From Arachis hypogaea (lineage: Eukaryota; Streptophyta; Magnoliopsida; Fabales; Fabaceae): a DNA stretch of 64,000 bases. The notes below the pieces were generated by a model. The model made no database searches. It saw only the letters and a list, made by a program, of their open reading frames with translations, and was not told the DNA's origin. Where the stretch lies: positions 15,096,346 to 15,160,345 of the forward strand of contig NC_092052.1 in NCBI RefSeq assembly GCF_003086295.3. The letters run 5' to 3'. The position numbers were made by a program, and so were the translations under genes. This document shows, in pieces, positions 44,301 to 54,910 of this stretch. Numbering within the stretch: the stretch's first letter is position 1; every line of letters starts with the position of its first letter.

Positions 44301-45448
44301 ATCACTGACTAGCAACCCATGAACCTTATTAGATTTTCTTCTAAGGATGGTTTGCATATGGAAAAAGCTAGTATTTCTATCACCATACCGAACCCATTGA
44401 TCTCTTGACTTCTGGTACCAAAGCAATTCTTCCTGGGCCAAAACTATATTATACTCAGCTCTCAATTCTTCCTCTTTGTGCTTCAGAATTGGATCATCGT
44501 CAGCTTCTATTTTTCGTTGAATACGATTCAAATAACCCTCCAATTCCCTCTTTTTAATAAAAATATTGCCGAAGACCGTAGAGTTGAATTCTAACGAAGC
44601 TTCTTGGACCCCCAGCAACTTCCTATGGATGCCAAAGTCTGTACTATCCCAAGATTTCTGAACAATGGCCTTGTAATCAGGATGCGTTGCCCATGCCGCT
44701 TGGAATCTAAAAGGCTGGTTTCCTTTCTTTATAGGAACTCCTTGACATCGGATAAGTAGGGGACAATGATCAGAGTGGGAACGACTGAGAACTTCAACAA
44801 AAGCTTCTGGAAAAAGAAGGCGCCATTCTGTAGTACAGCAAGCTCTATCCAATCTCTTTGCAATTTCTTTGTTTCCTTGAATTTTACGGAACCAAGTAAA
44901 CCGTCTTCCAGAGGTTGTTAGATCAAAAAGACCACAAGAATCTAGAGTACTTGCAAAGATACTACTGCGATTTGAATAGAAATTACCCCCCTTCACCTCA
45001 TGAACACTCAAAATATCATTAAAATCCCCAACCACCACCCACGGGTCCTGAATGCACAAACCAATATCAAGCAAATGACTCCATAATTCTACTCTATTAG
45101 TGGCTTGAGGGCTGTCATAAACCGCACTGCAGATCCATCTTCGCCCACCACCATCAATTTTCAAAGTTACACATTGATTCATAGTCCAAAGAATTTTACA
45201 AGAAAATTTTAAATTAGCAGAGAGGAACCAAATTCCTCCCTTGTGTCCAACAGCATCTACAATCCCTACAGGATAATAGCCTAATCTCCCCCAAAATTCT
45301 TTCATAGGTTCAAACCCAATATGAGTTTCCACCAAAATAAAAAAAGTTGGTTGAAATTTTCGTACCAACTCCTTACAGTGCACTCGAGACATCTTATTTG
45401 ACGCCCCCTAACATTCCAACTAATAATATTTAAATGGTCACAATTCAT
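41384..45448 (-). pseudogene. L1-type LINE ORF2: endonuclease, reverse transcriptase, RNase H
   Basis: Non-LTR retrotransposon polyprotein. A 1220-codon open frame (41730-45392) covers most of it. In order: AP endonuclease (FILVETHIGF, VVVGDFNDILS, RLDRACC, RSHSDHCPLL with the catalytic Asp-His); reverse transcriptase (FKAPGPDGFQ, FRPISLCNVIYKLVTKVL, FKIDLEKAYDRVDW, RQGDPISPYLF, and the catalytic FADD in HLMFADDLLLF); a zinc-binding RT-associated region (LRIPEKIKCLLW...FCQRC); and RNase H from VNCDASIFE. The true start is probably the ATG at 45448, giving MNCDHLNIISWNVRG, but a one-base deletion near 45408 separates it from the long frame. A second one-base loss near 41757 breaks RNase H, whose remainder is the 100-codon frame at 41384-41686 (CETDNLDAFLL, RTANRAADLMAK). 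Two frameshifts make this copy defective though most of it is unusually well kept. Confidence 0.92.
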
Positions 45449-45489
45449 AAAAAATAAATTAAATAATTGGAATGTTTAATCATTCTACC

Positions 45490-46488
45490 TCACGTTGATG
45501 GACCCCTGTCTCCAAGTGTCTCTTTGTGGACTTGCACCGCAGAACCATCATTCTTCTGTTGAGGTTGGGTCTCCAAGTTTGTTGTTGCACTAACTTTATC
45601 AAGCTCTTTTTGTACTCGAGAATCCATTGACAATGCTTCAGTAGGTGAGTTTTGAAGTGAAATAGGACGTTGCCTTTTGTGCCCTGCTTTAAAAAAGGGA
45701 GTATTCTGATCATTGAAAGTCACCTGAGTTGTTCCCAAAGAGCCAAGCGTGGATGGAGGATCTTTCTTTTCCTTAGGCCCCACCTTTGCATTTGATAAGG
45801 ACTTCACCTTTGCATTTGATGAGGATCCAGCATGCATGTTATTAGACCCAAAAGAAAATTTCTTACTCACCAAATTGGAGCATATTGCTACGTTGGCTTT
45901 TTTTGGCACCACATTATGGCCTTTACCCACTTTTTCCTTGCCTTTTCTACTAACTGTAATCCATTCACCCTCTTTTGTACGAGTATCCCTTTCCATACGT
46001 GAGTCTTGCAAATTATCATGCACAAGATCTGCTGCACCATGCTTCTCCATAATTGGAATTGATTTGGCATTAATTCCAAATTCAAAAGATAAATTTTGAT
46101 TTTTTACTGGGATTTGACTACCTTCCACCGTTTTCTCGTTGTTATCTACAGGAAAAAGTGACGGCAAATTTTTCTCCTTCACCGTGCTTTCCTTCCCAAT
46201 GCCATTGTTGTTCTCTTTCACACATTCTCTTGTGACATGCCCAAAGCAGCTACATTTTTCACAAATTAAATTCAAGTGCTCATATTCTATGTCATACATA
46301 TGACCATCAACTTGAATTTTTTTTATAACTGGAAGTCCCAAGTTAATTTGCACACATGCTCTTGCATACTTTTCCCTCTCTGCAGACTTGGTGGCTAAGT
46401 CGATGCGGATCGGTTTGTCAACAGCTGACGCAATCATTTTCATGACTCTCTCTTGATAGAAGATATCTATATGTATTATAATTTGCAT
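45490..46488 (-). pseudogene. L1-type LINE ORF1, 5' truncated
   Basis: Nucleic-acid-binding protein of plant L1 elements. It reads KPIRIDLATKSAEREKYARA, then VQINLGLPVIKKIQVDG, then a CCHC zinc knuckle CEKCSCFGHVTREC (residues 76-89, spacing C-x2-C-x4-H-x4-C), then a long hydrophilic tail to a stop at 45490, about 40 bp before the ORF2 start. The usual N-terminal DUF4283 domain is missing; the frame starts in its last part (IFYQERVMKMIASAV). The homology ends at about 46490, so the element was truncated at its 5' end, as is normal for LINE integration. Confidence 0.85.
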
Positions 46489-46504
46489 AAATTTTAATAG
46501 AAAA

Positions 46505-46560
46505 CATAGTGGTTTGGTGGTTGTAGAGCCTTTTGGTTTTCTTGAGGGCAGGGGTTCGAA
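46505..46560 (+). other. tRNA-like segment with A- and B-box motifs
   Basis: TAGTGGTTTGGTGG resembles a pol III A box and GGTTCGAACCC matches the B-box consensus, about 40 bp apart, as in tRNA-derived SINE heads. A full cloverleaf and a SINE tail are not evident. It lies between the truncated 5' end of the LINE and the resuming AT-rich repeat. Confidence 0.4.
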
Positions 46561-46567
46561 CCCTACC

Positions 46568-46730
46568 TCAAGTATTTTGGAAATATTTTCGCTAAAATTA
46601 AAAAAACAGTTTGGTTCCTATTGTAAAGAATCCAACTTCCTAGCATCAAGTATTTTGGAAATATTTTCGCTAAAGTTAAAAAAACAGTTTGGTTCCTATT
46701 GTAAAGAATCCAACTTCCTAGGATCAAGTA
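46568..46730. repeat. 78-bp tandem duplication
   Basis: The unit starting TCAAGTATTTTGGAAATATT occurs at 46568 and 46646, and TCAAG recurs at 46724; copies differ by two or three bases. It belongs to the AT-rich core (CAGTTTGGTTCCTATTGTAA). Confidence 0.9.
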
Positions 46731-47040
46731 AGTTGTGCGCATTCCATTACTTAGTTTTGGTAATAATCACATTCCATTTGGACAAATTTGACATCTAAAA
46801 AGATATTTTTGTTTTATTATATATATTAATGTGTAGTTATTTTACGTGTTAGTTAGGTACAGTACAAAAAAGACATTTATAACATTTTTATATCAAGCTT
46901 TCAATATATTGTAAATTATAATATTTTTCACTATAAATTAGACACAATAATCATATTTTGTAATTTTTCAACTTTTTATAAAAAAAATTTTTATTTCAAA
47001 GTTCAAAATTTTAAGAATATTTTGAATCAAAGTTTTAATC

Positions 47041-47116
47041 AATTTGTTTCAAATTCTTAATTTTTGCCTTTTTGGACAATTTTATAGCACCATTCTAGCT
47101 CAGATACCCTATAATA

Positions 47117-47166
<50 letters not shown>

Positions 47167-47329
47167 ATATAATATACAAATAAAATATTTAGTGAGTAAT
47201 TTTTTGAGTAAAAATAAAATATAGTTGTTATATATGAAAAGAATATATTAGTATATTATAGGGTATTTGAGCTAGAATGGTGCTACAAAATTGTCCAAAA
47301 AGGCAAAAATTAAGAATTTGAAACAAATT
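47041..47329. repeat. Inverted repeat with 79-bp arms
   Basis: Arms 47041-47119 and 47251-47329 are reverse complements with two mismatches by eye. The 131-bp loop contains an AT dinucleotide run. The right arm is an inverted copy of a segment that in other units occurs only in the forward direction. Confidence 0.9.
47121..47163. repeat. (AT)n microsatellite
   Basis: AT run in the loop of the inverted repeat. Confidence 0.9.
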
Positions 47330-49411
47330 GACTAAATATTTTATTTGTATATATATATATATACTAAATACATATTTAAAATAAGTTAAATAAAAAATAT
47401 ATTTATATACAAATATATAGTAATAATTAATTTTTATGTATATTTTATTTTTTATTTTATAAATAATATTTATTAAAAAATTTGACTAATTTGGAAGTTA
47501 TGTTTTGAATAAGCATGTAATTATTGAGAAAGATATGTATCTCAAATTTTCAGCTGGTACAATGCAACTTTTTTTTTTTAGTTTTTTCGATGTAAATATA
47601 AGTACTCTATTTGCTTAGGGCTAATGTATGGTAGTAAAAATATCAGCTTGTGGCACCAACGCAAGACTCCTAGAATTGATTTGAAACTTCTTTACAGGGA
47701 CAAGTATTTTAAAAAAATTTGATGGATAATGGGTTATAATGTAATTTTTTGTTTTTTAAAAATGGTGGTGTGTATTTGTATTTTTTATTGAAAATTATTC
47801 GTGAAATTTTATTAATCAAGTATGAAAAACAAACAACGTAGGTCAGTGTTAGTAAAATAGCCTATAAAAAGATTAAATAAAATTAGGCAGCAAACGTTGT
47901 TAAACCAAGTAACCAAGTCTCTAATCAAAATGAATGAACCCACGCTAAAGTTAAAAAAACAATTTGGTTCTCATCGTAAAGAATCCAACGTCCTAGGATC
48001 AAGTAAGCGGTGCGCATTGCATTACTTAGTTTTGGAAATAACCCCATTTCATTTGGATAAATTTGACACCTAAAAAGATATTTTTGTCTTATTATATATA
48101 TTGTTCAGGTATCGAATCCTTTCACTTATTTTTGGAATAATGTGTAGTTATTTTACGTGTTAGTTAGGTACAGTAAAAAAACAGATATTTATAACAAATA
48201 TTTTGTATCAAACTTTCAATATATTGTAAATTATAATATTTTTCACTAAAAATTAGACATAAAATAATCATATTTTGTAATTTTTCAACAAGTTTTTATA
48301 AAAAAATATTTTGTTTCAAAGTTCAAAATTTTAAGAATATTTTGAATCAAAGTTTTAATCAATTTGTTTTAAACTCTTAATTTTTACCTTTTTGGACAAT
48401 TTTGTAGCACCATATTAGCTCAAATACCTGTAATATACTAATATATTATTTTCATATATAACAACTATATACTATTTTTACTCAAAAAATTACTAATATA
48501 TATATATTTAAAATATGTTAAATAAAAAATATATTTATAAACAAATATATAGTAATAATTAATTTTTATGTATATTTTATTTTTTATTTTATAAATAATA
48601 TTTATTAAAAAATTGACTAATTTGGAGGTTATGTTTTGAATAAGCATGTAATTATTGAGAAAGGTATGTATCTTAAATTCTCAACTTGTACAATGCAACC
48701 ACAATTTTTTTTTTAGTTTTTTCGACATAAGTATAAGTACTCTATTTGCTTAGGGCTAATGTATGGTAGTAAAAATGTCGGCTTGAATTAATTTGAAACT
48801 TTTTTACAGGGAGAAGTATTTTAAAAAAATTTGATGGATAACGGGTTATAGTGTAATTTTTTTTTTTAAAAAATGGTGGTGTGTGTTTGTTTTATTTTTT
48901 ATTGAAAATTATCTCGGATATTCGTAAAATTTTATTAATCAAGTATGGTAAACAAACAATGCAGGTCGGTATTAGTAAAATAGCCTATAAAAAATTAAAT
49001 AAAACTAGGCGAAACATGGTTAAACCAAATAACCAAGTCTCCAACCAAAATGAATAAACTCACGCTAAAGTTAAAAAAATAATTTGGTTTCCACTGTAAA
49101 AAATCCAACGTCCTGGGATCAAGTAAGCGGTGCGTATTCCATTACTTAGTTTTGGTAATAACCCCATTCTATTTGGACAAATTTGACACCTAAAAAGATA
49201 TTTTTGTCTTATTATATATATTGATCAGGTATTGGACTTTCACTTATTTTCGGAATAACGTGTAGTTGTTTTACGTGTTAATTAGGTACAGTACAAAAAA
49301 AAACACACATTTATAACAAATATTTTTGTATCAAGCTTTCAATATATTGTAAATTATAATATTTTTCACTATAAATTAGACACAAAATAATCATATTTTG
49401 TAATTTTTTCA

Positions 49412-51128
49412 TGGTTCTGAAAACTGAACTGGACCGGCCGATTCAATCGGAAAAATCGAGAACCGGTCACTTAGTTGGTCCGAATAAGGTCAGAAATCGT
49501 CTGACAAAAAATGGTGAGAAAACCGGTTGAACCGATGGTTAACCGGTGAATCAAGAGAACCGTCCGATTTTTTAGTGGTTTTTCGGTTTGGATATTAACT
49601 ACAAAACGGCGCCGTTTTGAAGGTGGAAAAAAAAAACAAAACAAGCTAAACTCACTAACCCTAATCCTAATCTCAGTCTCTCACACTCTCACAACTCACA
49701 AGAGAAAGCACAGCATAGCCACAACCATCGAGCAGAACTGCAGAAGAGAGAGCACCGACGGGCCACGATCGAGCAGCCCCTCTTCGCTGTCGCATAGTCA
49801 CCACCATCGCCACCGCATTCCACCGCCATCGCCACCGCATCCCACATCCCACAGCCTCTCTTCGCCGTCCCACAGCCCCTCTTCATCGTCGCCGAGCTCC
49901 CCTCGTCGTTGGTCGTCGCCGAGGTCGCCTCCTCCTTCGTCGCCGTTACTCGTCGCCGGTAATACTCGCCGCCGTTACTCTGTGTTCATGTTTTGTTATC
50001 TGTGTTCATGTTTTGTTATCTGGATTCATGATGAGGTCATCAGAAAAATTTTGTTTGAGTTGCTGTTCATGATTTAGTATCGGTTCATGATTTGTTCATG
50101 ATGAAATGAGTTGCTGCTTCATGATTTTGGTTGCTGAATTATTTATTTGTTCATGCTGGATTACATGATTTTGGTTGCTGTTTCATGATTTTGGTTCCTG
50201 CTTCATGATTTCTTCTTTTAAAACAGGTGGTTGTAGAATCGGTTAAACCTTGCATCTCCAAAAAATGAAGTTAAAATAAAAAATCATGCCGTTGTCACCA
50301 TTTTGCCTTCTTGTTCTGCATCGGTAATTTACTGCTCCTCTGGTATTGAGATAAACAGATGACTAAAAGACCCAAATGTTCATTACATCATGGTACCATT
50401 GGCGGGTTCATGTGGCAAACATGTTTAATGTTTTATGTGCATAACATCCTTGACCAACAGCCATTCATAGCCCCGAAAGCAATGACATTGTTTTGGAAAT
50501 TTTTTCGTTTAGGTTGGTTTATGTTTCTAACATTCTTTGGTACGTTTTCACATGTAATTCATGGTAAAACCTAATGCTTAGTTGCAAAACCTCATTATTT
50601 GTGCTAAATTGTGGTCTGAGGGACGAGGTGGAATGTTGAATGCGTTCCATTATTAACAATCTATTATAACGAGTCATCTTCATTGTACTTCTGATTTGGA
50701 TAATATAATCAAATCTCAGTTGAACAATAATGTGAGTGTTCTTAGTTGGAACACTTAATGATAATTATGACTTTTGATGAGTTGCACCTTTGATTAGTTG
50801 AAAACTTGCTAGTAATTATTTTTTTTTAATGTAGAACATTATGGGTTTGTCATTATGTGTATTTTTTTTAGTTATAAACTTTGATGTTTGAAGTTGTTTG
50901 TGAACCTCTAATATTAAGTAATGGATAATTTATTATGTGAAATTTTAAATTTTATTAAGTTAGAAATTATTGAATTTATATATTTAAAATTATTTTTAGA
51001 TTTTTTAATAATTTTATTTTATATTTAATTAAACCGATTGAACTCCGGTTGAATTCCAGTCGAACCAGTGAACTATTGAACCAGTGACCTCACCGATTTT
51101 TTGACCGGTCCGATTCTCGCAACCTTGA
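49412..51128. mobile_element. 1.7-kb non-autonomous TIR element (hAT-like by target duplication)
   Basis: Begins TGGTTCTGAAAACTGAACTGG and ends with the inverse of TCAAGGTTGCGAGAATCGG; both ends continue into GGACCGG and GAACCGGT-type motifs in inverse orientation. Flanked by TTTTTTCA (49404-49411) and ATTTTTCA (51129-51136), an 8-bp duplication with one mismatch; the uninterrupted repeat near 48277 reads TAATTTTTCAACAAG. Inside are a G+C-rich block (49600-49980) with CCACCGCC and TCGTCGCCG repeats, then TTCATGATTTTGGTTGCTG-type repeats (49990-50210). No transposase frame is visible. Confidence 0.65.
49985..50215. repeat. Degenerate TTCATGAT(TTT) repeats
   Basis: A dozen or so imperfect copies of TTCATGATTTTGGTTGCTG or GTTCATGTTTTGTTATCTG inside the TIR element. 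Confidence 0.75.
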
Positions 51129-52499
51129 ATTTTTCAACAACTTTTTATAAAAAAATATTTTATTTCAAAATTTAAAATTTTAAGGATATTTTGGATCAAA
51201 TTTTTAATCAGTTTGTTTTAAACTTAGTTTTTGCCTTTTTGGATAATTTTGTAGCACCATACTAGCTCAAATACCCTATAATATACTAATATATTATTTT
51301 CATATATAACAACTATATATTATTTTTACTCAAAAAATTACTCACTAAATATTTTATTCGTATAATATTAAAATAAGTTAAATAAAAAATATATTTATAT
51401 ACAAATATATAATAATAATAATTAATTTTTATGTATATTTTATCTTTTTTTATAAATAATATTTATTAAAAAAATTGACTAATTTAAAGGTTATGTTTTG
51501 AATAAATATGTAATTATTGAGAAAGGTATGTATCTCAAATTCTCAATTGCTACAATGCAACCACATTTTTTTTCTTTTTAAAGTATAAGTACTATATTTG
51601 TTTAGAGCTAATGTATGGTAGTAAAAATGTTAGCTTGCTGCACAAACGCAAGACTCCTAGAATTGATTTGAAACTTTTTTATTGGAAGAAGTACTTGAAA
51701 ATTTTTTATGGATAATAGGTTATAGTGTAATTTTTTTAAAAAGAACGGTGGTGTGTGTTTGTATTTTTTTATTGAAAATTATCTTGAATATTCGTGAAAT
51801 TTTATTGATCAAGTATAGTAAACAGCGTAGGTTTGTATTAGTAAAATAGCCTATGAAATATTAAATAAAACTAGACAGTGAAAGGTTGTTAAAAAATGAA
51901 TAAACCCACGATAAAGTTAAAAAAACAATTTGGTTCACATGGTAAAGAATCCAACGTCCTAGGATCAAGTAAGCGGCGTAAGCGGCGTGCATTCCATTAC
52001 TTAGTTTTGGTAATAAATCCATTCCATTTGGACAAATTTGACACCTAAAAAAATATTTTTGTTTTATTATATATATTGATTAGGTATCTGATTCTTTCAC
52101 TTATTTTCGGAATAATGTGTAGTTGTTTTACGTATTAGTTAGGTACAATACAAAAAAAATCAACATTTATAACAAAAATTTTTGTATCAACTTTCAATAT
52201 ATTGTAAATTATAATATTTTTCATTAAAAATTAAACACAAAAAATCATATTTTGTAATTGTTCAACAACTTTTTGTAAAAAAATATTTTGTTTCAAAGTT
52301 CAAATTTTTAAGAATATTTTGAATCAAAGTTTTAATCAATTTGTTTCAAACTCTTAATTTTTGCCTTTTAGGACAATTTTATAACACCATACTAGCTCAA
52401 ATACCCTATATATTAATATATTATTTTCATATATAACAACTATATATTATATTTACTCAAAAAATTACTCATTAAATATTTTATTTGTATATACATACA

Positions 52500-52502
52500 C
52501 AC

Positions 52503-52545
<43 letters not shown>
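52500..52545. repeat. (AT/AC)n microsatellite
   Basis: TATATACATACACACATATA then a pure AT run. Confidence 0.9.
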
Positions 52546-52547
<2 letters not shown>

Positions 52548-52960
52548 AAATAAACTAAATAAAAAATATATTTATATATAAATATATAATAATAATTAAT
52601 TTTTATGTATGTTTTTTTATTTTATAAATAATATTTATTTTTTATTTATAATATCTTTCAATTTGACATATAACTTAGTATAATTTTTTAATATTATAAA
52701 AAAATTGCATAATAATTAATCTTAATGAATAAAAAATATTTATATAATAGAGTAGAATACAAAGAGCTAAATATGTAGCAGATTATTATTAATATTAGTC
52801 TGCTACTATTATTTATTTAATTACAAATAATAGGAAAGATTTCAACAACCAAGTAGGTAGAGTAGTGTACAAAGAGTACTCAATAATTACGAAATAAGAT
52901 AAATACTAATTATTGTTTCTAATTATATATATATAATTTTCAGCACTGATTTGAGATGAG

Positions 52961-52978
52961 ATGGGTGAAGAGAATAGT
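52961..52978 (+). pseudogene. Start of a small lysine-rich ORF interrupted by the retrotransposon
   Basis: ATG at 52961 follows an acceptor-like ATTTTCAG (about 52941). It encodes MGEENS and is split by the insertion; the reading resumes at 62602 (ATAGTGTAGATGG; VDGKEKSKKRI-stop). The whole arrangement, including about 90 bp upstream, is a diverged copy of 62950-63346. Confidence 0.6.
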
Positions 52979-53507
52979 TGTTACGATGGGTAACCGGAGA
53001 TTAATGGGCTGGACGGTATTGGTTGGCCCAAACGTATGAGAGAGGAGGCCTGCAGGTGGATTGACGATCCACGGGCTCTGTCCGACCTGTTCGTGAGAGG
53101 TGAGGGGGGTGGTACCTGCAAAGACGCTCCGATGCCTAAGTCAGCATGGGGTTAAGCAGGTTTAGAATGTATTGGAACTTAGAGATACCTGAGAGATGTC
53201 AATGTACTTATAGTGGTGAACCAATAACCACCGTTGAAGTAGTGCCACTTTTTTAGGGTGTTAACCGTCCCTTTATCTTGGAGAGGTTAAGATATGGCTC
53301 CTAGAAGTGGTTAGAGAGATTCTAGGGGCAGTTACTCATTCAAACGAGTGTTTATCTGCCAGCTAACTCTCGTCCCCAACTTCTTTAGAGCAAGTCGTGG
53401 TAGGAACCGACTTTCTGGGAGGAAGGTGGGTGAAATGCGGGGCTCATCCTTTAGGATTGGGCCTTTTATTTAGACCTGGGCCTTATCATTGGGCCAGGGT
53501 ATGAACA
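52979..53507 (-). repeat. 3' LTR of the Tat-like element
   Basis: 529 bp. On the minus strand it is preceded by the purine-rich GAGTAGGGGCAC at 53508-53519, the likely polypurine tract for plus-strand priming. Confidence 0.95.
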
Positions 53508-53756
53508 GTGCCCCTACTCGAGCCCAATTTTTTAAGATTTGGATTCGAGTATTCCACTCGAGGTTGTAGCCGACTTGTTTGGGGACCGACGTTATGGTCT
53601 AAAACCGACGTGACTTTTCGTGACCTTTTGGTTCTGACAGTTACGTCTAATCAAGCGTTGCGTCCGTTAGGAATGTGCGTAGGGATTGATGGTCTTGGTA
53701 ACGGTGCGTCTTTATTAATGACTGCCCCGTTTTTACCATTGTGCCCCTAGCGTACT

Positions 53757-53764
53757 TATAAATA
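53757..53764 (+). promoter_or_regulatory. TATA box of the antisense gene
   Basis: TATAAATA in CGTACTTATAAATACC, followed by a CT-rich leader (CTTTCCTCTCTTTCC). It faces away from the 3' LTR toward the ORF at 54063. A leader intron from GT at 53884 to AG at 54034 is plausible (AAAG/GTTAGT ... CCCTTGTAG/G). Confidence 0.6.
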
Positions 53765-54062
53765 CCTTTCCTCTCTTTCCTTGTTTCGTTTCTGCGATTT
53801 TTCAAATTTCCTCTTCATCTGTTCGTGCCGCACTCTTGTGTTTGAAGGCTTTTACTTCCTCCAACCCTCATTTTCAGATAAAGGTTAGTTTTTTCTCCTT
53901 CTGTAACATGCTTTTCTATTTGCATGCCTTTATTTTGTAGATAGATAGGTTGGTTTGTAGACTTCCATTTAGTTCCGTATTCCCTCCCTTTAGAGACCGT
54001 GTTTTTTGATTTTCCTTTTCTCTTTCCCTTGTAGGTTTTTGTCACCTTTTTAAGAAAAGAAA

Positions 54063-54825
54063 ATGGCTTCCGTAGATGTTCTTTCTCAGTGGATTGATGT
54101 CACGGTCCTAGGGGAGGAACCTTCGGTCGATACTGAGTTTATCACCCATCTTCGTACTCACCACAGAATTTGTACTTCTGAGGAAGACGAGCCGAAGTAT
54201 GAGTTGGTAGTCCCGGGTCCAAAAGACCGGGTTTGCTTCGGGAGGGCCAATGAAGCAGCCCCTCATTTTTTCTTTATGTATGAGTGTATGATTACCTGTT
54301 TGGGTGTTTTTCTTCCTTTTTCAAATTTTGAGATGTCTGTTTTGCATCACTGCCGAGTTGCCCCTACTCAACTTCACCCCAACTCTTGGGGTCTTTTGAA
54401 AATTTATCAACTTATTAGCCAGGCTTTGGAGTTCCCGACCTCTTTGAAGAATTTTTTCTATCTTTTTCATATGATCAAACCCTTTAGTGGGTTAAATAAT
54501 AAGCAACAGTGGGTGTCTTTCCGAGCCATACAGGGTCGGAGAGTCTTCACCCTTTTTGACGAATCCTTCCATGACTTTAAAAATTATTTTTTCAAAGTGC
54601 AAGCTGTAGAGGGTCACCACCCCTTTTTTCTGGATGATACTTCTTCTCCTCGCTTTCCCCTGTACTGGTTGGAGGCCTCCCCCTGTGAGAAATATGGTCT
54701 GGATGACCTAGACGAAGTAGAGGCGGCCGTTGTGGGGTTCCTCCGAGAAGTGTGGGGGAGGGCCCCATACCTGGACACTAAGAAATTCCTCCAGGGGTCT
54801 CCGACTTTTATCCAGGCGCAACTAG
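54063..54825 (+). CDS. Antisense-gene exon 1, plant 'putative gypsy-type transposon' (Transposase_28-like) protein
   Basis: Oppositely oriented to gag-pol. ATG at 54063 in a good context (AAAGAAAATGGCT). The product has the look of the plant-specific family annotated as putative gypsy-type transposon or Transposase_28: LVVPGPKDRVCFGRANEAAP, a hydrophobic FFFMYECMITCLGVFLPFSN segment, VAPTQLHPNSWGLLKIYQLI, and LREVWGRAPYLDTKKFL. The frame is open across the exon, about 254 codons, ending at donor ACTAG/GTAGC (GT at 54826). Read without splicing it stops at 54884. The intron lies in phase 1 and splicing keeps the frame into exon 2. The molecular function of these antisense proteins is not known to me; the Transposase_28 name does not prove a transposase. 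The left part of this exon is absent from the older fragment at 13460. Confidence 0.8.
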
Positions 54826-54910
54826 GTAGCTTTTGTTTTTCTAATTTACTTCCGACTTGTGATTTCTTGTACCGACTTGTTTGACTTTTAGTTGCTTCTT
54901 GTTTTTGTAG
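54826..54910 (+). other. Intron of the antisense gene (85 bp)
   Basis: GTAGCT ... TTTTTGTAG. The equivalent intron in the older fragment is 13516-13593 (78 bp), same position and phase, with matching CGACTTGTTTG-type sequence inside. Confidence 0.8.

Larger units (their letters stand above)
46585..52640. repeat. AT-rich tandem repeat array, units of about 1.12-1.14 kb
   Basis: Landmarks (C)AACGTAGG-like at about 47840, 48962 and 51829 mark successive units; the last interval is 2.87 kb because of the 1.7-kb insertion at 49412-51128. Each unit contains, in order, the ~690-bp core (GACTAATTTGG...TTCGGAATAA) also present in the dehydrogenase units, then GTGTAGTTGTTTTACGTGTTAG, TTCAATATATTGTAAATTATAA, TTTCAAAGTTCAAAATTTTAAG, CAAATACCCTATAATATACT and a TA-rich stretch. 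No coding function recognised. Confidence 0.8.

Noticed and set aside
46505..46560. Complete tRNA gene
   Set aside because: A- and B-box motifs only; a proper acceptor stem and anticodon arm cannot be drawn.
49673..49886. Two minus-strand frames rich in Arg, Gly and Trp
   Set aside because: Low-complexity translation of CCACCGCC/TCGTCG repeats inside a TIR element.
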